From positions 2,501-66,500 of the forward strand of contig AP026127.1 of the NCBI GenBank assembly GCA_030295235.1: a DNA stretch of 64,000 nt, read 5' to 3'. The stretch is from Fistulifera solaris (lineage: Eukaryota > Bacillariophyta > Bacillariophyceae > Naviculales > Stauroneidaceae). Within the stretch, counting starts at the first letter, position 1, and the number at the start of each line of letters is the position of its first letter. A program made the translations under genes and the position numbers. Below, piece after piece: positions 59,355 to 64,000 of this stretch. The notes under the pieces were generated by a model. The model did not search any database. It worked only from the letters and a program-made list of their open reading frames with translations, and was not told the DNA's origin.

Positions 59355-60626
59355 ATGGACATTACTTATCGTTCTCCCTTTTCGCTGTTCGCACGCAACA
59401 ATCAATTCTTGCCATGCCGCGAGCGGGCACCCAATCCTTGTCCCAACGGTCGACGATCCTTTCCAAACAAAGGCGCTCTCCAAGCGGCCATTGTCGCCTA
59501 TGATCCATCCGAAATTCCGCCCATGAATTGTTGGGATGTTTCGAGAGTAACGGATTTCAGTGAATTGTTTGCCCTGCTACCGACTTTCAACGAACCCATT
59601 GACAACTGGGATACGTCACGAGTTACGACGATGCGAGGCATGTTCCTGGAAGCAAAAGCCTTTAATCAATCCATTGGAGGATGGAATACAGCCCGTGTGA
59701 CGGACATGGGTTACATGTTTCAACGCGCTTACGCGTTCGATCAGGACATTGGCAACTGGAATACCGGAAGAGTCACTTCCATGCAAGGAATGTTTCAATT
59801 GGCGACCTCGTTCGATCAAACTATCGGTGATTGGGATACTTCTCGAGTCACCAACATGATATTTATGTTCGAGTTGGCTGAAGTGTTCAATCAACCCATT
59901 GGAGGATGGAATACGGCCAAAGTGACCGCCATGAGTCATATGTTCAGTCATGCGCTTGCGTTTGATCAAAATATTGGTGATTGGGATACCGGAGAAGTCA
60001 CAAATCTGCTGTCCGTGTTTTCTAACGCTGAAAATTTCAATCAACCGATCGGAGGGTGGGATACCTCCAAAGTCACCACTATGACCGGTATGTTCTTGGG
60101 GGCCTCAGCGTTCAATCAAGACATTGGTAGGTGGGATATTTCCCAGGCGACCGAAGTGTCTCGCATGTTCCAAGGGACGGCCGCCTTCCACAAACCCATC
60201 GGTGATTGGGATACCTCGCGAGTGACGACTATGGAGAATCTGTTCGATAGTGCAATATCATTCAATGGTGATATCCGTGCATGGAACACGAGCTTAGTCA
60301 CCACCATGTACAAAATGTTTGCGAATGCTATTGCGTTCAATCAAGACATTGGTGAATGGGATACTGGACGCGTTGGTGACATGGGATCGATGTTTACAAA
60401 TGCCACGTCCTTCAATCAAGACTTGAGTGAATGGAACGTGACCAGTGTAAACGACCTAACGGACATGTTTAAGGACGCTTCTGTTTTTAGTCAAAACTTG
60501 TGCGCGTGGAAGGATGTTACCGCTCTCGTGTACAAGACAGATATGTTCATCGCGACGAGTTGTTCGCAAGCCAAAACTCCTTCCGGCAATTTCTTTTGTC
60601 AAGAGTGTCCAGTTGCTTCAAACTGA
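59355..60626 (+). CDS. BspA-like (DUF285) repeat protein, copy 6 (longest)
   Basis: Intact 423-residue member. The start at 59355 is chosen because it gives the family N-terminus [20 protein letters not shown]; a further upstream in-frame ATG would add unrelated residues. Then follow [21 protein letters not shown] and about thirteen DUF285 units, the largest number here. The tail is NLCAWKDVTALVYKTDMF, then SCSQAKTPSGNFFCQECP. It has no frame errors. The extra repeats compared with copies 1 and 2 indicate internal unit duplication. Confidence 0.85.
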   Translation: MDITYRSPFSLFARNNQFLPCRERAPNPCPNGRRSFPNKGALQAAIVAYDPSEIPPMNCWDVSRVTDFSELFALLPTFNEPIDNWDTSRVTTMRGMFLEAKAFNQSIGGWNTARVTDMGYMFQRAYAFDQDIGNWNTGRVTSMQGMFQLATSFDQTIGDWDTSRVTNMIFMFELAEVFNQPIGGWNTAKVTAMSHMFSHALAFDQNIGDWDTGEVTNLLSVFSNAENFNQPIGGWDTSKVTTMTGMFLGASAFNQDIGRWDISQATEVSRMFQGTAAFHKPIGDWDTSRVTTMENLFDSAISFNGDIRAWNTSLVTTMYKMFANAIAFNQDIGEWDTGRVGDMGSMFTNATSFNQDLSEWNVTSVNDLTDMFKDASVFSQNLCAWKDVTALVYKTDMFIATSCSQAKTPSGNFFCQECPVASN

Positions 60627-60869
60627 CGATTAGTGACATGTCAACTAGTTCATTTCGAAGAATCTCATTGATTTTTTTCTTCATTTATCGACAATACACC
60701 GACTTGTTGATTCCACGCTCATAATCCATCATTAATCTACACACCAATAGTAGAATCCTTCGCCGAACTTCGACATGCGAATGTTTTGAGCCCGATCTCT
60801 GTAAGATCTACCGCTTTTCATCGTATTGTAGTCACCGTTCACCGACTGTGTTCCAGAAACGTCCAGACA

Positions 60870-61030
60870 CGTTCTGATTGGGTTTACACGGTGAATTGTC
60901 GTCTACAACCGAACGCTGTCTGTTGCTGCATGATTTTCGCCGTTCATTTTGGATCGCCAACAGATTACTGTTGGTCGGCCTGGTAACCATTTCTCGTATT
61001 TGCCGGCAACTTTTTCTGTCGCCAATAACG
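60870..61030 (+). pseudogene. Internally deleted DUF285 remnant
   Basis: A degraded stretch with PTDYCWSAW (compare PPNCWDVS) is followed within about 50 bp by GCCGGCAACTTTTTCTGTCG. The latter matches the 3' end encoding GNFFCR in intact copies. The repeat domain between them is missing. The N-terminal match is weak; the 3' match is good. Confidence 0.45.
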
Positions 61031-61462
61031 CTTGGCGTAAAACCATGAATGCCGTAGTACAAAAATAACTAAAAATCGACGCCCGAACTATCTCTTCTTC
61101 GCTAGCATAGTTATCCCAGTTCTAGCGTGCTATAATAGAATCCACTTTTCGATTTCGTCCATTTGAACGTCCGCACTCCGCACTTAAAACACTCGTGACT
61201 TAGGATTTCTACTGTGGTTTTGAGAGTAGTCTGGTCGCGAGTTCCGAAAAATTCATGCGAATAAAAGTTTGGCGCGAAGACGCGAATGAAGCGAAAATAG
61301 GAAAATACCAGGTAAGACAAAGGGAAAGAATTACAAGTAAGCCTCATGGCTCATTGATCCAAAAATCGAAGATCGCTTTCAATCCATAGTCTCTAAACAA
61401 CTTCAGTCGTCCTTTTCCTGCTTGTCTCTTCTATTTCTTGTTCGATAGCTCTCTTGAGAAAA
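61031..61462. other. Intergenic
   Basis: No gene recognised. Presumed promoter of copy 7. Confidence 0.5.
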
Positions 61463-62200
61463 ATGAAGTTCAACGTTGCGTATTCGCTGTTTGCGCGCAA
61501 CGCCTTGGTTTTGAATTGTGGAAGAAATCGAGATCCTTGTGCGGGCTTTGAACGGTTAGAATTCGACAACAAAGTTGATCTCCAAGCCGCTATCGACGAT
61601 TACTTACAATCACGCTCCGGGTCGCCACCGAATTGTTGGGATATCTCCGCCATTACCGATTTGAGCCAATTATTCAACGGGCAGACGACTCTCTTCAATG
61701 AAGACATTGGTGATTGGGATACGTCGTCGGTCACCAGTATGGAAGGATTGTTCTCCAACGCACAGGCGTTCAATCAAGATATCGGAAAATGGAATACGAC
61801 GCGCGTGTCGGATATGTCCTCCATGTTTGAAAACGCCGCCGCCTTCAATCAAGATCTTCGCAACTGGGATACGGGTCGAGTGACCGACATGTCATTCATG
61901 TTCAACTTGGCTTCATCGTTCAATCAGAATATCGTTTTTTGGGACGTTTCTTCGGTCACGGACATGTTGGCCATGTTCGAAGATGCTTTCGATTTCAACC
62001 AGCCGGTCGGAGGATGGAATGTCGCGAAAGTGTCCGACATGCGATCTATGTTCAACGGCGCCGCGGACTTCAATCAAGATATGTGTGTTTGGACGGAAAT
62101 TACCTTGAGCGCCTTGAAAGGTGGCATGTTTACCGGAACGAGTTGTGCGCAGCAGGGAGAACCGACGGGCAACTTTTTCTGTCGCGAATGCGTGAGATGA
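61463..62200 (+). CDS. BspA-like (DUF285) repeat protein, copy 7
   Basis: Intact 245-residue member starting MKFNVAYSLFARNALVLNC at 61463. It then has a divergent DPCAGFERLEFDNKVDLQAA, PPNCWDISAITD and about six DUF285 units. The tail is DMCVWTEITLSALKGGMF, then TGTSCAQQGEPTGNFFCREC. It shares the FFCREC end with copies 4-6. Single exon, no frame errors. Confidence 0.85.
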   Translation: MKFNVAYSLFARNALVLNCGRNRDPCAGFERLEFDNKVDLQAAIDDYLQSRSGSPPNCWDISAITDLSQLFNGQTTLFNEDIGDWDTSSVTSMEGLFSNAQAFNQDIGKWNTTRVSDMSSMFENAAAFNQDLRNWDTGRVTDMSFMFNLASSFNQNIVFWDVSSVTDMLAMFEDAFDFNQPVGGWNVAKVSDMRSMFNGAADFNQDMCVWTEITLSALKGGMFTGTSCAQQGEPTGNFFCRECVR

Positions 62201-62676
62201 AATCGAATTATGAGGAGTCGTTGATGAGATCGGAGCACGCCGAAATGAAAAACAAAGTCTGTTTTCTTATTTTATATTAAGAATTGTAGGATATAGGGAC
62301 TCATTTGTTTTAGTTTATTTAGAATGTTCGAACCATTTCATTCCGCACTCGCCATACTCGTGACCTGCGTCATCCTTCGCTTTTGTAAAGCGAATAATTT
62401 ATTTTTGACAGACCTCAAGAAAACGTGTCTGACTTCCGTATCTAGGGATTTACAGAAAGGTGTCAGAACTTTATTGTTCATTCAAGTTTGAACTGTAGAG
62501 CCGAGTGTACACAGGCGCGAAAAGCAACATTTCTGTTTTATTCTGCTTGCCGTTTCCGATTTCGCGTTTCTTTGCGCAACACAAAAAAAGATTCACAGAC
62601 GAATGAATAGACTAGTCGAATATCTTTCACGATAACATTATAAATAATCGTTCGATCCTTCTTCCTTTTAACAAAG
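62201..62676. other. Intergenic
   Basis: No gene recognised. Presumed promoter of copy 8. Confidence 0.5.
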
Positions 62677-63437
62677 ATGAACGTCTTCAGTAAATCGAAT
62701 CTATTTGCGCGCAACAATATCTTTTTGAATTGCCGAGATCCTCCGAATCCGTGTCCGAATGGCAAACGACCAATAACCGACCTTTTCGAACTGAAACAAG
62801 CCATCATCGATTACCAGAATGATCCGTCGGAACCAGAACCCAATTGTTGGGATATTTCGGCAGTGACCGACTTGGATCAGCTATTCAGAGGAATGGAATC
62901 CTTCAATGAACCGATTGGCAACTGGGATACTTCGGCCGTCACGCGCATGACGCATGTGTTCAGCGGCGCCGACAACCTCCCGAGTAACCACTATGGAAGG
63001 AATGTTTGACTTTGCTGTATCTTTCAATCAAGATATCAGCGGCTGGGACACGTCGGCCGTCACGAGCATGTTCCAAATGTTCCGCGGTGCGCGGTCCTTC
63101 AGCAAAATATTGGAAAATGGGATACGACGGCCGTCATCAATATGCGGAATACCTTCGATCGTGCAACGGTCTTCAACCAAAATATTGCAACATGGGATAC
63201 GTCCAAGGTCACGAGCATGGCGTTCATGTTTCGGGAGACGGCTGTGTTCAATCAAGACTTGAGCAATTGGGATACTTCCGCAGTCACCAGCATGGAGTCC
63301 ATGTTCCAAGATGTTGCAGAATTCAATCAAGACTTGTTTTGCTGCCGGAGATTTACTTTTGGAAATGTACGGGCATAAGTTGTCCGCAAGCCGATACTCC
63401 GTCGGGGAATTTCTTTTGTCGCGAATGCGTCATCTAG
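62677..63437 (+). pseudogene. DUF285 gene, copy 8, probably disabled
   Basis: The N-terminal part is intact (MNVFSKSNLFARNNIFLNC, CPNGKRPITD, EPNCWDISAVTD and the first repeats). Near 62978 about ten codons of a repeat are missing and the frame shifts by +1. Near 63103 one base is lost. Near 63340-63370 the CAWK segment is scrambled and the frame shifts again before SCPQADTPSGNFFCRECV at the end. Single-base losses could be sequencing errors, but the lost repeat half and the scrambled tail favour a recent pseudogene. Confidence 0.65.
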
Positions 63438-63599
63438 CGTAGATTGGCAGTAGTATTTTATGATCAGAAAGACAGTGATAAACAAAAACAATTAATTGTT
63501 GGCAACGTTTCGTCCTCATTGTAGGATTTATTATTGTTTCTGCACATTTTGAATTCTCTATCATCTTTAATAGTAAACAAAGTTGACCTCACTCGAAAC

Positions 63600-63874
63600 G
63601 ACGCCTGGGACTCGTCCGCCGTCAAGGACGCAAATGTTTATTTTCGGTGCTACCGCATTCAATCAGGACATTCCCGGGTAAGACACGGCCCAATATAAGT
63701 AACCAGCATGGAGGACATAATTACCAATGCGGCGGCAAACGGCCGAAACTTGAGTGCGTGGAAGAATGTTGGATCTCTGCTCTATTTATGTGAACAAATA
63801 TGTTTGTTGGCACCCGTAGGTATCCTCATCCCGACGCCTGAAGACAACAAATTCTGTGTCACTTGCCCGCCTTG
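63600..63874 (+). pseudogene. C-terminal DUF285 fragment of the CVTCPA type
   Basis: A broken copy. It reads DAWDSSAVKD, a damaged FGATAFNQDI equivalent, VTSMED, then LSAWKNVGS and KFCVTCPP before a stop at 63874. It carries several stops and indels and has no N-terminus. The CVTCPP end ties it to copies 1 and 2 at 25-28 kb rather than to its neighbours. Confidence 0.7.
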
Positions 63875-64000
63875 AAGTGGCTCTCTTTGGGACGAAATAG
63901 TCGATGAGAGCGAACTACGTTTCGTACCACGAGTAAATACTCAGTATCATGGCAGGTGCTCTCGTCATCATGTAGAGCCACAAAGCGAGCGATTTTGGTG

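Overview
The window is nuclear DNA of a eukaryotic alga, most probably a diatom or close stramenopile. The evidence is short GT-AG introns of about 60-120 bp, tandem small secreted-protein genes, Ala-Pro-Thr-rich and fasciclin-domain surface proteins, plastid-type bipartite presequences, and a mitochondrial-type pyruvate carboxylase. No rRNA, tRNA or bacterial operon was recognised. The species cannot be fixed from the sequence alone.

Layout. 1-2800: unresolved ORF fragments. 2801-18695: one giant 13-exon gene for a secreted protein of about 4,980 residues with bacterial-style adhesin and RTX architecture. 18.9-20.8 kb: a frameshifted unknown gene and a palindromic hairpin repeat. 20851-21492(-): a predicted plastid membrane protein, with a 446-bp MITE just upstream. 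22341-24885: a FAS1/EF-hand surface protein. 25.3-27.9 kb: two BspA-like (DUF285) genes and a remnant. 28.0-34.3 kb: a CREG-like protein and two single-pass surface proteins. 35.7-37.4 kb and 47.3-47.8 kb: three paralogues of a small secreted 11-cysteine family. 38.0-46.8 kb: a mucin-like protein, a CMC4-like twin CX9C protein, a polytopic membrane protein and an LRR-like protein. 48.6-54.6 kb: an SMR-family transporter, pyruvate carboxylase and a DUF1415 protein. 55.2-63.9 kb: a second DUF285 array of intact genes, decayed copies and fragments.

Most of the proteins look secreted, surface-anchored or organelle-targeted. Metabolic genes (pyruvate carboxylase, DUF1415, CMC4-like) are few and all point to mitochondria. 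The DUF285 cluster shows ongoing birth and death of copies.

A strong technical signal runs through the window. At least 25 coding positions need one base added or removed to keep a well-supported reading frame, and most lie in short homopolymer runs. This looks like consensus error rather than mass pseudogenisation. Such genes are therefore annotated as CDS with the shifts noted. Only copies with substitution-type stops or lost segments are called pseudogenes.
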